Assembly (NCBI RefSeq): GCF_009688945.1
Contig: NZ_AP021874.1
Span: 2,790,001 to 2,854,000, forward strand
DNA: 64,000 bases
Reading direction: 5' to 3'
DNA from: Desulfosarcina alkanivorans
GTDB taxonomy: Bacteria; Desulfobacterota; Desulfobacteria; Desulfobacterales; Desulfosarcinaceae
In this document: one piece after another, positions 41,612-50,900 of the stretch
Layout: every line of letters starts with the position of its first letter
Numbering within the stretch: the first letter of the stretch is position 1
Made by a program: the position numbers and the translations under genes
Notes under the pieces: model-generated
What the model saw: the letters and a program-made list of their open reading frames with translations, nothing else
Told to the model about the DNA's origin: nothing
The model's database searches: none

Positions 41612-44600
41612 CTAAAGGCCTTCCATCCGGTTTTTTCTCATCAGTGCGAGCTTTCCCAACCCAATGAGCATCAGCATCCCTATGAGCAGGAGATAATGAT
41701 TGGCAGCCGGAACGGGTATTACTCCAGGAGAACTGCCCGCATCGCCCGGGTCGGTTCCTTGCGCGATTTCATCACCATCCGACGATCCGTCTCCGTCTGC
41801 ATCCGGATCCAGGATGTTGATCAGGCCATCCGAATCGATATCTGCATTCCATGAATCGCCCCAATAGGTTTTTTCGTCGCCGTCGTTCAAACCGTCTGCA
41901 TCACTGTCCTCGATTTGCGGATTCAGGCCATTCTCGTATTCCCAGATATTGGTCAGCGTGTCCGCGTCACTGTCCTCATTTTCCATGAAGTCGGACAGCC
42001 AGTCGGAGTAATCGACGACACCCCTGCTGGAACTCCAATAACCATCAAGAATACGATAAACGTCCACCCAGTCCTGGCCCCAGTAATTATAGCGCCCGTC
42101 CACATCAAACTCGTTTTCGTTGTTCAGGTCGTAAGCTCCCAGGTTGCCATACAGGTTGTTATAGTTCAGCACCGAACCGTCACCTGCCTCCAAAAGTATA
42201 CCCAAATAATTGCCGTGAATGTCGTTGTAATACAATTGAACCGGCGCGGAGGACTCAATATACATCCCATAATCGCCGTTGCCTGTTACCGTATTGAGGG
42301 CGATCGGTGACTCAAGCGGATCAGTATCAGAATTTCTCCAATAAATACCGTAGCCGCCATTGTCCATCACCGTGTTGCCCTGCAGTTCAACAAGAACGGT
42401 GTTTCCAACACTGCGACAATAAATACCGTCTTCGGATGCGCCGCTGACTTCATTGTTATTGATCATCAGGCTGCCATCCCAATTCCAAATTGAAGTACGG
42501 ATACCATACGTACCTCCGCTGATCGTATTGCCGTCGATTGCCATGTCTATATTTGAAGCGTCTGCGGAGGCATAGATGCCGTATTCGGCGTTATTGGCAA
42601 CGGTGTTGCCGTCGATGGACAGATCCGAGCTACTGGAATTAGAATTGTACACATATAGCCCATGCCCTTCATTGCCCAATACCGCGCTTGTACTGATATG
42701 ACCGGTCAGTTCCGTGCCCGAGTCCGATACATATGCGTACAGCCCGTTGCCACCGCCATACGATAGTTCGGTTCCGTCCAGGGACAGCGCCACCGTGGCA
42801 CCGCCGCGTGCATCGATCCAGATACCGTCGTCCGCAATGTATTCAATGGCGGTATCGGTCAGTGTCACCGAGGCGGCATGGCCGTTGTTTGCCGACACCG
42901 ACACCCCCACCTGTCCATTGGAAACCTCACAATTGGAAAGGCTCACCGTCGCATCGTTCGCTTCGGCCACGACGCGGATTCCGTACCAGTCGCCACGGGC
43001 TGCTGTAATCGACGAAGAATCGAATACCACCCCGTCGGCGATCAGGGTACCGTAAACGATCAGTTCCGCCTGGGATGTGCTGGCACCGCTGGTGGTGTCA
43101 TCCTGGTTGACGGCAAAATTGACTTGCGCGCCGGGCTCAATGATCAGGGTCGTTCCGACGGGCACCGTCACATCTCCGGTAACGGTCCATATACCCGACC
43201 AGGTTTCATTCCCGCTTAAGGTTCCGGATATTGTGGGCAGGCTTGTATCCACCGTCACGGTCACCCCGGTGCCAGGCGTCTCCACCACCGCGCCCGCATC
43301 CGTGGCACGGGACTCGAGGGTATAGACGCCGTCGCCCGCCAGCGTAATCTCTCCGGTCCAGGTTTCGGCGCCGCTCATCGGCTGCCAAGTACCGCCTCCA
43401 TCAACACTGATTTCCACGGCATCCACACCCGCCGGCGCGTACGCTACGCCGCTTACACTTATCTGAGTATTGCCAAAAGTGCTGCCGTCCACCGGTGCGA
43501 TGACAAACGATACCGGACCCGTCGGCAATACCTGGACCGTATCCAGCCACGGTTCGTAGTAAACCCTGCCAAGGCCGGGTTCATCGAAACTATCGAAAAT
43601 CCGGGTGATGTCCTTCGGGTTGCCACCGCCGGTCATCTCTGTCGTTGCGCCGCTGCCCCAGTAATTGTAACGCGCATCCACTGGCGTTTCGCTGCCGTTG
43701 ACCAACTCGTAATCGCCCAGATTGTCATAAATACTGTTGTAGTACACTGCGGCCTTTGTGCTTGACTCAATGTATACCCCGTATCCACCGTTGCTTGTTA
43801 GCGTGTTGAACGTGATCAAAGACTCTATCAGGCTGGAGCTATAGGCGGGAGAGCAGTGAATTCCGCTGCCGGCATTGTTTGTAACCGTGTTGCCATGTAT
43901 CTCCATAACCAAAGCCGAAGTACTGGCATTCGACAGTCCCCGAATCCCGTGGCTCCCGTTATCGTGGACATAGTTGTCTATCACCCGTGGTTCAAACATA
44001 CTACCCGACAAAGCATAGGCGTATATGCCTTCGTTGGCGGCACCATTCACATCGTTGTTTGAAATTGTCAGACTGCCATCCCATCCCCACGAGTACAAAT
44101 AAATGCCGTTGGTACCGCCGCTAATCGTGTTACCGGAGATCATAATGTCCGTCAGGTAATTGTTGCTGGCTCGTGTGTATGCATAGACGCCGTATTCAGC
44201 GTTGCCTTCGATAACGTTGCTGTCGATGGAAAGATCCGAGCGGCCGGAACCGTAATTTTGCACGTACAAACCATTTGCACCGTTACCAGATACCGTTCCC
44301 CAACTGATGTGACCGGAAATCACCGAATCGTCCCAGTATGCATACGAATATAGTCCGTTGGCCCCGTTGTCGGACAGCGTTGTACCGTCCAGCGACAGCA
44401 ATACCGTGGCACCGTGATCCGCTTTGATCCAGATACCGTCGTCAGCGCTGTCGTCGATCGTCGTATCGGCCAACGTTACTGCAGCCGTATGTGCGCCGTA
44501 CACATTCACCTTCAACCCCGTCTGCCCGTGGGAGATCGTACTATTGGAAAGGTTCACTGCCGCATCGTTCTCTTCGGCCAGGACCCGGATTCCGTACCAG

Positions 44601-47600
44601 TCTCCCGCTGTTGGCGTGGCCGACGAGGAGCTGAATACGGCCCCGTTGGCAATCAGGTTGCCGTAAACGATCAACTCGCTTTGGGAGGCGCTGGCTCCGC
44701 CGTAGGTGTCGTCATTTAGGACCGGAAAACGGACCTCGGTATCCAGTTCCAAGGTCAATGTTATCCCCGCAGGCACGGTCACATCGCCGGTGATTTGTAC
44801 CGTACCGGACCAGGTTTCGTCTTCGGTCAAGGCCCCCGAAGTGGTGTACGCGCTTGTGTCCACCGTCACGGTCACACCGGCACCCGGTGTTTCCATCGCC
44901 TCATCCACGTCCGTTGCCCGTGACTGGAGCGTATGGGCGCCATCGCCCGCCAACGTGATTTCACCCGACCAGGTCTCGGCGCCGCTCATCGTCTGCCAGT
45001 TCGCACCACCGTCATCGCTGACCTCCACGAAATCGATCGCCGCAGCCGACACCGAGATTCCCCGCACGCTCACCCGGGGATTTGCTATTGTACTGCCGTC
45101 CACCGGCGCGATAACATGCGAGACCGGCCCCGTCGGCATCGTCTGGACCGTATCCAGCCACGGCTCGTAGTAAACCCTGCCAATGCCGGATTCATCGTAA
45201 ATATCGTAAATCCGGGTGATGTCCTTCGGGTTGCTCCCACCGGTCATCTCTGCGGTCACGTCACCGCCCCAGTAATTATGGCGTGCATCCACAGCCGATT
45301 CGTTGCCATTGGATAGTTCGTAATCGCCCAGGTTACCGTAAAAGTTGTTGTAATGCACCGACGAACCGTCTTCGGCTTCCACGTACAGCCCAATATCTCC
45401 GTTTTCATGAATGTCGTTATAGTAGATCTCGGCAGTCGAATTGGACTGGGAGTAAATTCCAAAGGCGCCATTGCCGGTAACCGTGTTGAGGGTGATCAAG
45501 AAGCTCTCCGAAACATGATCGCAATAGATACCGCTGCCGGTATTGTCGACCACCGTGTTGCCCCGCACTTCCATTATCAAACCCGAATCGGAAGCCCCCG
45601 TATAGCCGTGAATCCCGTGTCCCCCGTTATCGTGCACATGGTTGTTCACCAGCCGGGGGCCGGATGTGCCGTTTCTCATGTAATAGTAAATGCCGTCTTG
45701 TAAACTTCCGCTCACTTCATTGGCGCCGATCCACAAACTGCTATCCGATTCATCTACATACAGGTATACGCCGTATTCCCCGTTGGCATCGATAGTGTTG
45801 GTGTCGATGGATATATTTACAGCGCCGTCATACAAGAAGTCATCGGCGTTGTCGGTGAACACATACAACCCGTTGCCCCCGTTGTTTGACAGCGTGCATC
45901 CGTTTACCGACAGATCCAAGGTGGCATCGTTGTCCACGTCTACCCAGATGCCGTCGCCCGCACTGTTGCTGACCGTTGTGCCGGTCAATGTCACCGTGGC
46001 CGTATGCCCGTTGTCCGCCACCACCGACAACCCCACCTGGCCATGGGACACCGTGCAGTTGGAAAGGCTAGCCGCGACATCGTTCTCCTCGGCCAGGACG
46101 CGGATACCGTACCAGTCGCCCGCTGTAGGTGTGGTCGATGAAGAGCCGAACACCGCACCGTCGGCAATCAGAGATCCGTACACGATCAGTTCAGCTCTGG
46201 ATTTACTGGCGCCGCTGATGTTGGTATCCTGGTGGACGGTAAAAATGATCTGCGTTCCGTCTGCGATGGTCAAGGTTTTACCCTCAGGCACGATCACATC
46301 GCCGGCAACCGTCACCGTCCCCGTCCAAGTTTCATCCTCGCTCAAAGGACCCGAGGTGGTTGGCAGACCCGTGTCAACCGTCACATTCACACCGACGCCC
46401 GGCGTTTCCTCCACATCATTCGCATCCGTGACCCGGGACAAGAGCGTATAAGCGCCACTTGCCAATTCGATCTCTCCCGACCAGGATCCGGCCCCGTTCA
46501 TCGTCTGCCAGCTCGCACCGCCGTCATCGCTGACTTCGACATAGCCCAGGCCCGCCGGCGATACGGCAATACCCTTTACCTGGACTTGGGTGCTACCAAA
46601 AGATGTGCCTTCAATAGGGGTCAAGAATTTGGAAATCGGACCTTCAGGTAAAGAGATCTTTGACTGGGACCAGTCTGAATAATACACTCTGCCTTTTTCT
46701 GCATCGTCGAAATAATCGTAAATGGAATAATTGTCTTCAAGGCTGTCATAATTGGGGTATTGGAACAAAACATTGCTGCCCCAGTAATTGTGTTGGGCGG
46801 ATACTTCAAAATGGCTGGCATTAAAAAGCTCGTACCTGCCACGGCTTGCATAAATATTATTGTAGTGAACGGCGGCGTTATCATCGACTTCGACGTACAA
46901 ACCGATTCCATCGTTTTGGTGGATATCGTTAAAAAACATTTGCGAAAGGGCGGTGGCTTGGACGAAGACCCCGTAATCACCATTGTTCGTGACGGTATTG
47001 AACATTACATGTGGTTCGATCTCATACCTGCTATCGTTATCCCAGCGGGTAATGTATAACCCGCTGCCGGCATTGGAAGTCACCGTATTGCCCCGCACGT
47101 CAAGGAAAAAAACCTCTTCGTCGGAAACAGAGTATCCTCGGATTCCGGTGCCGGCATTGTCGTGAACATAATTGTCTATGATCCTGGGTTGGCAATTGTT
47201 AAAGCTGTCATCCACTGCGTAACAACAAATGCCAATATCCGTGCAATCGCTCACCTCGTTTTTGGATATCGTCAAGCTCCCCAGCCATTGATTCCATCCA
47301 TCAAGAGCGATCTCGATACCCCTTTTGCATCCGCTGATTGCATTGCCATCAATTTCCATGTTTGTATATGAATCTTCTGCGTAGGCATAAATACCGTATG
47401 CATTGTTGTCGGTGATGGTATTGCCTTCGATGGACAGGTTCGAACGGCCGGAATCGTAATTGCGCATGTATAGCCCATGCCCGCCGTTGCCCGAGACCGT
47501 GCATGTGCTAATATGACCGGTAATTTCTGTGCCCGATTCAGTAACATTTGCGTATAGCCCATCATCTCCGTTATCAGACAGCACAGAGTCGTCCAGCGAC

Positions 47601-48907
47601 AGCGACACTGTGGAATTGCCACTCAGCTCTAGTTGTATGCCGTTGCCGGAATTATCGGAAAATTCCGAATGGTCGATGACCATGTCAACCGACTGGCCGA
47701 TATCGGTTGCCGACAATCCGTTAGAGGCATAAAAAATCCGGCAATAGGTCAGATCGATGGTTCTGCCCACCGATCCGCCGGGCATCTGGATACCGCCCCA
47801 ATCGCCGGGCGCCGCTTCAGTGGCATTTCCGTCGCCATTCGTGTCACCTGCGTAACGGTCATCTCTTTCCGAGGTAAAGATGATGGGCATCGCCGAAGTG
47901 CCTTGGGCCATTAGCGCGCCGTTGACAACCAAAGTGGCGCCTGCTTCGAATTTGAATACGGTTCCCGGCTCGATGGTAAGGATTGCTCCGGGATCGACGG
48001 TCAAAGTATTTTGTACCGTATAGGGACCGGATGCCCTGGCAAGGGTCGTATTCTGAGAATAAACCTGGTCGGTTAGCACCGTTCCCGCGTGACCGAATGT
48101 GGTAAACGACCAGACCGGACTGCCGGTGCTGGTTGCCCCGTGATTGTCACGGGCGATGATCTTCCAATAGTACGTGGTGTTCACGGATAGCGCGCCGACG
48201 GAATAAACGGTTCCGCTATGGTTTGCGGAAACAAGGGGCGGCGTGGGTGAGGTTCCAAGATAGATATCGTAGTCGGCAATGTAATCTCCGGCATTGGGAT
48301 CGGTTGCCGCATCCCAACTCAGGTAGGCATTGCCCGCCACGATTCCGGCATCGTTTGCCGGCATCCTGTAAACCGGCGCATTCGGCGGGGTATTGGATGT
48401 GGTAAACTGCCATATGGGGCCTTCACTGGTATCGCAGCGGGAATCACGGGCCTTTACTTGCCAATAGTAGGTTTGAGACGGTTCCAGGGCGTCAAGTGAC
48501 AATACCGATGCAGTGGTTCGTTCAAAAAGGGCGGGCGGACTATTCGTGCCGAAATAGATCTCGTAGGACACCGCATCGCCTGTATCCGGGTCACCACCGG
48601 ACCATTGAAGCGTTGCGGATAAAGGATCGACAGTACTACTTCCGTCCATAGGGGTCGGGTTTGAAGGCGTGTCCGGTGTTGCATTGGCTGGTGATGATAC
48701 CAGGGCGATATGCCGGCTGAAACGATTGCCCATCAGATCGTAAGTATAAATTACAGCGGTGCCATCATCGTAGACCGTTTTAACCAGCCGGTTCATGTCA
48801 TCATACTGGTATGTAAGGGTACCCGAAGCCATGGCCTCGAAACATAAGATAAAGACCAGGAAAACGATCGTGATGAATGTCCTGCCAAAAACGGTCTGAA
48901 TCCGCAT
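41612..48907 (-). CDS. Giant secreted beta-helix/Ig repeat surface protein with N-terminal YD repeat and CTERM-like tail
   Basis: A 2431-residue protein. A signal peptide (to about residue 27) is followed directly by Rhs-type YD repeats (LTYQYDDMNRLVKTVYDDGT). Two fibronectin-III-like domains come next (about 75-265; NPTPMDGSSTVDPLSATLQW and the TPPNAPVYRMPAND block). Four right-handed parallel beta-helix blocks with N-x-(I/V)-x-(D/G)-N turns follow, separated by three nearly repeated Ig-like modules (GPISKFLTPIEGTSFGST, GPVSHVIAPVDGSTIANP, GPVSFVIAPVDGSTFGNT). Near the end are calcium-binding Asp repeats (DSDADGLNDGDE, DPDADGDGSSDGDE). The C-terminus has an IPVPAAN-like motif, a hydrophobic helix and a basic tail, as in CTERM sorting signals. 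Start after GGGGGGA. Probably a cell-surface adhesin or scaffold co-expressed with the Rhs protein. Confidence 0.85.
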   Translation of the reverse strand: MRIQTVFGRTFITIVFLVFILCFEAMASGTLTYQYDDMNRLVKTVYDDGTAVIYTYDLMGNRFSRHIALVSSPANATPDTPSNPTPMDGSSTVDPLSATLQWSGGDPDTGDAVSYEIYFGTNSPPALFERTTASVLSLDALEPSQTYYWQVKARDSRCDTSEGPIWQFTTSNTPPNAPVYRMPANDAGIVAGNAYLSWDAATDPNAGDYIADYDIYLGTSPTPPLVSANHSGTVYSVGALSVNTTYYWKIIARDNHGATSTGSPVWSFTTFGHAGTVLTDQVYSQNTTLARASGPYTVQNTLTVDPGAILTIEPGTVFKFEAGATLVVNGALMAQGTSAMPIIFTSERDDRYAGDTNGDGNATEAAPGDWGGIQMPGGSVGRTIDLTYCRIFYASNGLSATDIGQSVDMVIDHSEFSDNSGNGIQLELSGNSTVSLSLDDSVLSDNGDDGLYANVTESGTEITGHISTCTVSGNGGHGLYMRNYDSGRSNLSIEGNTITDNNAYGIYAYAEDSYTNMEIDGNAISGCKRGIEIALDGWNQWLGSLTISKNEVSDCTDIGICCYAVDDSFNNCQPRIIDNYVHDNAGTGIRGYSVSDEEVFFLDVRGNTVTSNAGSGLYITRWDNDSRYEIEPHVMFNTVTNNGDYGVFVQATALSQMFFNDIHQNDGIGLYVEVDDNAAVHYNNIYASRGRYELFNASHFEVSAQHNYWGSNVLFQYPNYDSLEDNYSIYDYFDDAEKGRVYYSDWSQSKISLPEGPISKFLTPIEGTSFGSTQVQVKGIAVSPAGLGYVEVSDDGGASWQTMNGAGSWSGEIELASGAYTLLSRVTDANDVEETPGVGVNVTVDTGLPTTSGPLSEDETWTGTVTVAGDVIVPEGKTLTIADGTQIIFTVHQDTNISGASKSRAELIVYGSLIADGAVFGSSSTTPTAGDWYGIRVLAEENDVAASLSNCTVSHGQVGLSVVADNGHTATVTLTGTTVSNSAGDGIWVDVDNDATLDLSVNGCTLSNNGGNGLYVFTDNADDFLYDGAVNISIDTNTIDANGEYGVYLYVDESDSSLWIGANEVSGSLQDGIYYYMRNGTSGPRLVNNHVHDNGGHGIHGYTGASDSGLIMEVRGNTVVDNTGSGIYCDHVSESFLITLNTVTGNGAFGIYSQSNSTAEIYYNDIHENGDIGLYVEAEDGSSVHYNNFYGNLGDYELSNGNESAVDARHNYWGGDVTAEMTGGSNPKDITRIYDIYDESGIGRVYYEPWLDTVQTMPTGPVSHVIAPVDGSTIANPRVSVRGISVSAAAIDFVEVSDDGGANWQTMSGAETWSGEITLAGDGAHTLQSRATDVDEAMETPGAGVTVTVDTSAYTTSGALTEDETWSGTVQITGDVTVPAGITLTLELDTEVRFPVLNDDTYGGASASQSELIVYGNLIANGAVFSSSSATPTAGDWYGIRVLAEENDAAVNLSNSTISHGQTGLKVNVYGAHTAAVTLADTTIDDSADDGIWIKADHGATVLLSLDGTTLSDNGANGLYSYAYWDDSVISGHISWGTVSGNGANGLYVQNYGSGRSDLSIDSNVIEGNAEYGVYAYTRASNNYLTDIMISGNTISGGTNGIYLYSWGWDGSLTISNNDVNGAANEGIYAYALSGSMFEPRVIDNYVHDNGSHGIRGLSNASTSALVMEIHGNTVTNNAGSGIHCSPAYSSSLIESLITFNTLTSNGGYGVYIESSTKAAVYYNSIYDNLGDYELVNGSETPVDARYNYWGSGATTEMTGGGNPKDITRIFDSFDEPGLGRVYYEPWLDTVQVLPTGPVSFVIAPVDGSTFGNTQISVSGVAYAPAGVDAVEISVDGGGTWQPMSGAETWTGEITLAGDGVYTLESRATDAGAVVETPGTGVTVTVDTSLPTISGTLSGNETWSGIWTVTGDVTVPVGTTLIIEPGAQVNFAVNQDDTTSGASTSQAELIVYGTLIADGVVFDSSSITAARGDWYGIRVVAEANDATVSLSNCEVSNGQVGVSVSANNGHAASVTLTDTAIEYIADDGIWIDARGGATVALSLDGTELSYGGGNGLYAYVSDSGTELTGHISTSAVLGNEGHGLYVYNSNSSSSDLSIDGNTVANNAEYGIYASADASNIDMAIDGNTISGGTYGIRTSIWNWDGSLMINNNEVSGASEDGIYCRSVGNTVLVELQGNTVMDNGGYGIYWRNSDTDPLESPIALNTVTGNGDYGMYIESSAPVQLYYNDIHGNYLGILLEAGDGSVLNYNNLYGNLGAYDLNNENEFDVDGRYNYWGQDWVDVYRILDGYWSSSRGVVDYSDWLSDFMENEDSDADTLTNIWEYENGLNPQIEDSDADGLNDGDEKTYWGDSWNADIDSDGLINILDPDADGDGSSDGDEIAQGTDPGDAGSSPGVIPVPAANHYLLLIGMLMLIGLGKLALMRKNRMEGL

Positions 48908-48940
48908 GCTATCCCCCCGGGATATATTGATTGTGCAGCA

Positions 48941-50050
48941 TTAATTATCTACCCGTACTTTAAAGGAGAAAATCCCCAAATGATCTTCAAATGTTCTCAG
49001 GTTAATAGTGAAGATACGGTCTCCGTTCGATATGGTGGTCGTATCGATTGTCTGGGATGCCGGCAGCGAAGGGTGCGGGCTTTCGATCAGCATCTTCCCG
49101 TCGACGAATATGTACAATTCGAATTTTTCCCGTTCGAGTTGTCTAAGATTAACATCCTTGCCCGCAAAAACCTGTAGTTCGGCCTGCCCCTCGATGATTG
49201 GTATGCCATCCGCTGTTTTTTTTCCGGATTTAAAGGCTGCGTTTAGAAGCATGTCATGGCAAAATTCTCGTTGGTGCAAAGCATGCAGATTAATGGTGCT
49301 GCCCACGGGCGGTTTGATCGGAAAGCGCTTCTTGAGTCCTTTATAATTATAGGAGCGGGGATTGGAGCCGTTCAAAAGGATTGAATTCTCGGGCAGGGAA
49401 AACGCATCCAGATAGATTTCGAAGTGCTCCTTTTTCCAGACCTCTATCAGCCCGTTTACGTCTTTTCCATCCCAGGCAGCATGGTAATCCCCCTGACTTC
49501 TCGGCACCCATCCAAAAAGGCTGATATAGGCAGGCCCACCTTCCTTCTCTCCTATCCGCATCTGGCAGAGAGCCGGTTGATCCAAACGATAACTGACTTG
49601 CTTTGTCTGTGCATTGTATGAAATATCGTGACCGTTAAGCGTCAATCCCCACGGCGTTTCCGAGGGGTTGTAAATTTCGCTGCCCTGTTGGCGACTGCGC
49701 ACCTTGATGATCGGAATATACGCCCCGGTGGGGCAAAGCTGACCGTTATCGTCGCGCCCGTCCCAGGTCACTTCATGTGTTCCGGGATTCCCTTTCTCGC
49801 GATCAAAAAAAGTCTTAACGATTCTGCCATTCAAGTCACAGATGAAAGCACTCATGACAACTTGTTTCGTTTGGTGCCATCGGATCCGCGTTGTCCCGCC
49901 GCTGGTACTATCTAAAGTCGTGGGCTGCACCGATACCGAAATCAATAAATCGCCCGCATAGCCATTTACATGCAGCAGCAGCAAAACGAACGCTAATAAA
50001 AGGATAAAGCGACATCCAGCAGGATGGTCCAAATCTGACTTTTTTCTCAT
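48941..50050 (-). CDS. Exported protein with FlgD-Ig-like domains, first gene of the Rhs operon
   Basis: A 369-residue protein with a long N-region and signal peptide (FILLLAFVLLLLHVNGYAGDL). Two FlgD-like Ig modules show the pattern of extended strands followed by a W-D-G-x-D-x-x-G turn: HEVTWDGRDDNGQLCPTGAY (about residues 92-111) and DYHAAWDGKDVNGLIEVWKK. The C-terminal part (about 230-369) is unrecognised; it includes NLHALHQREFCHDMLLNAAF and a beta-rich end. Its stop lies 33 bases before the giant gene on the same strand, suggesting an operon of exported proteins. No enzymatic motif is seen; a periplasmic or surface assembly role is a guess. Confidence 0.7.
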   Translation of the reverse strand: MRKKSDLDHPAGCRFILLLAFVLLLLHVNGYAGDLLISVSVQPTTLDSTSGGTTRIRWHQTKQVVMSAFICDLNGRIVKTFFDREKGNPGTHEVTWDGRDDNGQLCPTGAYIPIIKVRSRQQGSEIYNPSETPWGLTLNGHDISYNAQTKQVSYRLDQPALCQMRIGEKEGGPAYISLFGWVPRSQGDYHAAWDGKDVNGLIEVWKKEHFEIYLDAFSLPENSILLNGSNPRSYNYKGLKKRFPIKPPVGSTINLHALHQREFCHDMLLNAAFKSGKKTADGIPIIEGQAELQVFAGKDVNLRQLEREKFELYIFVDGKMLIESPHPSLPASQTIDTTTISNGDRIFTINLRTFEDHLGIFSFKVRVDN

Positions 50051-50152
50051 TCTATCCTTCCCTTGTGCCTTGGCGGCGTTAAGCTATTCAGCGGCATGCC
50101 GAGAAATGAGTGCTGAATATCAGCGCTATTTTGGTTTCGATTCGTTTTCCAC

Positions 50153-50884
50153 CTACCTGCCCCTGCCGCCAGTGTGGCAAACCAGTCTGTTAGGCGCATG
50201 ATCGGCCGATAAGGCCTCGTCTTTTTGCATCTGTCGCGACCTGACACGCCCATTTCGGATCGTCAGCATGCGATCCACCAGGTATTCGGCTTCGGAAACC
50301 AGATGGGTAACAAATATGCAGGTCATGTTCATTTCCCGGGCAATCTTTCGAATTTCCAGTAGCAGCCTGTTTTTCAACTCCGCGTCAAGGCCTGAAAAGG
50401 GTTCGTCCAAAAGCAGTATTTCCGGTTCCTGGATCAGTGCACGGGCCAGGGCCAGGCGCTGTTTCTCTCCCCCGGATAGCTGGTGGGGATAGGCTTTTTT
50501 GAACGCGTCCAGCTTCACCCGGGACAACGCCGCCTCGATTTTTCCGTGGCGTATTTTTTTGTTCGACAGATCCGCCCCCACAGCAAAATCCAATTGCTGC
50601 CATACCGTCATGTGGGGCCAAAGCGCCAGTTCCTGGAACACCATGCCTACGGATCGATCATACGGCGCGGTGAGTTTTTGGGGCGTGCTGACCAGTTTGC
50701 CGTTTATCCGGATTGTGCCGGCGTCCGGTTTTTCCAATCCCGCCAGCAAACGCAACAGGGTGGTTTTCCCGCTGCCGGAAGGTCCTAACAGCGCCAGGCA
50801 TTGCCCGGCCGGAACCCGCACGGATACGTCCGCCAGTATGGTTCGATCTCCCAAGCCCACCGACACCTTATTGATCTCGATCAT
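50153..50884 (-). CDS. ABC transporter ATPase, FbpC/PotA type
   Basis: The protein is 243 residues. Walker A is GPSGSGKTT, Q-loop VFQELALW, signature LSGGEKQRLALARAL, Walker B ILLLDEP with FSGLDAELK, and H-loop VTHLVSEA. It lacks the C-terminal TOBE-type regulatory domain present in full FbpC/PotA proteins (about 350 residues), so it is the short form. The gene follows the two-domain permease by 16 bases and belongs to an operon ChrB-like/FbpA/FbpB/FbpC. It powers import of iron(III) or a related ligand. Confidence 0.9.
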   Translation of the reverse strand: MIEINKVSVGLGDRTILADVSVRVPAGQCLALLGPSGSGKTTLLRLLAGLEKPDAGTIRINGKLVSTPQKLTAPYDRSVGMVFQELALWPHMTVWQQLDFAVGADLSNKKIRHGKIEAALSRVKLDAFKKAYPHQLSGGEKQRLALARALIQEPEILLLDEPFSGLDAELKNRLLLEIRKIAREMNMTCIFVTHLVSEAEYLVDRMLTIRNGRVRSRQMQKDEALSADHAPNRLVCHTGGRGR

Positions 50885-50900
50885 GATTATCCTTTTCGGT

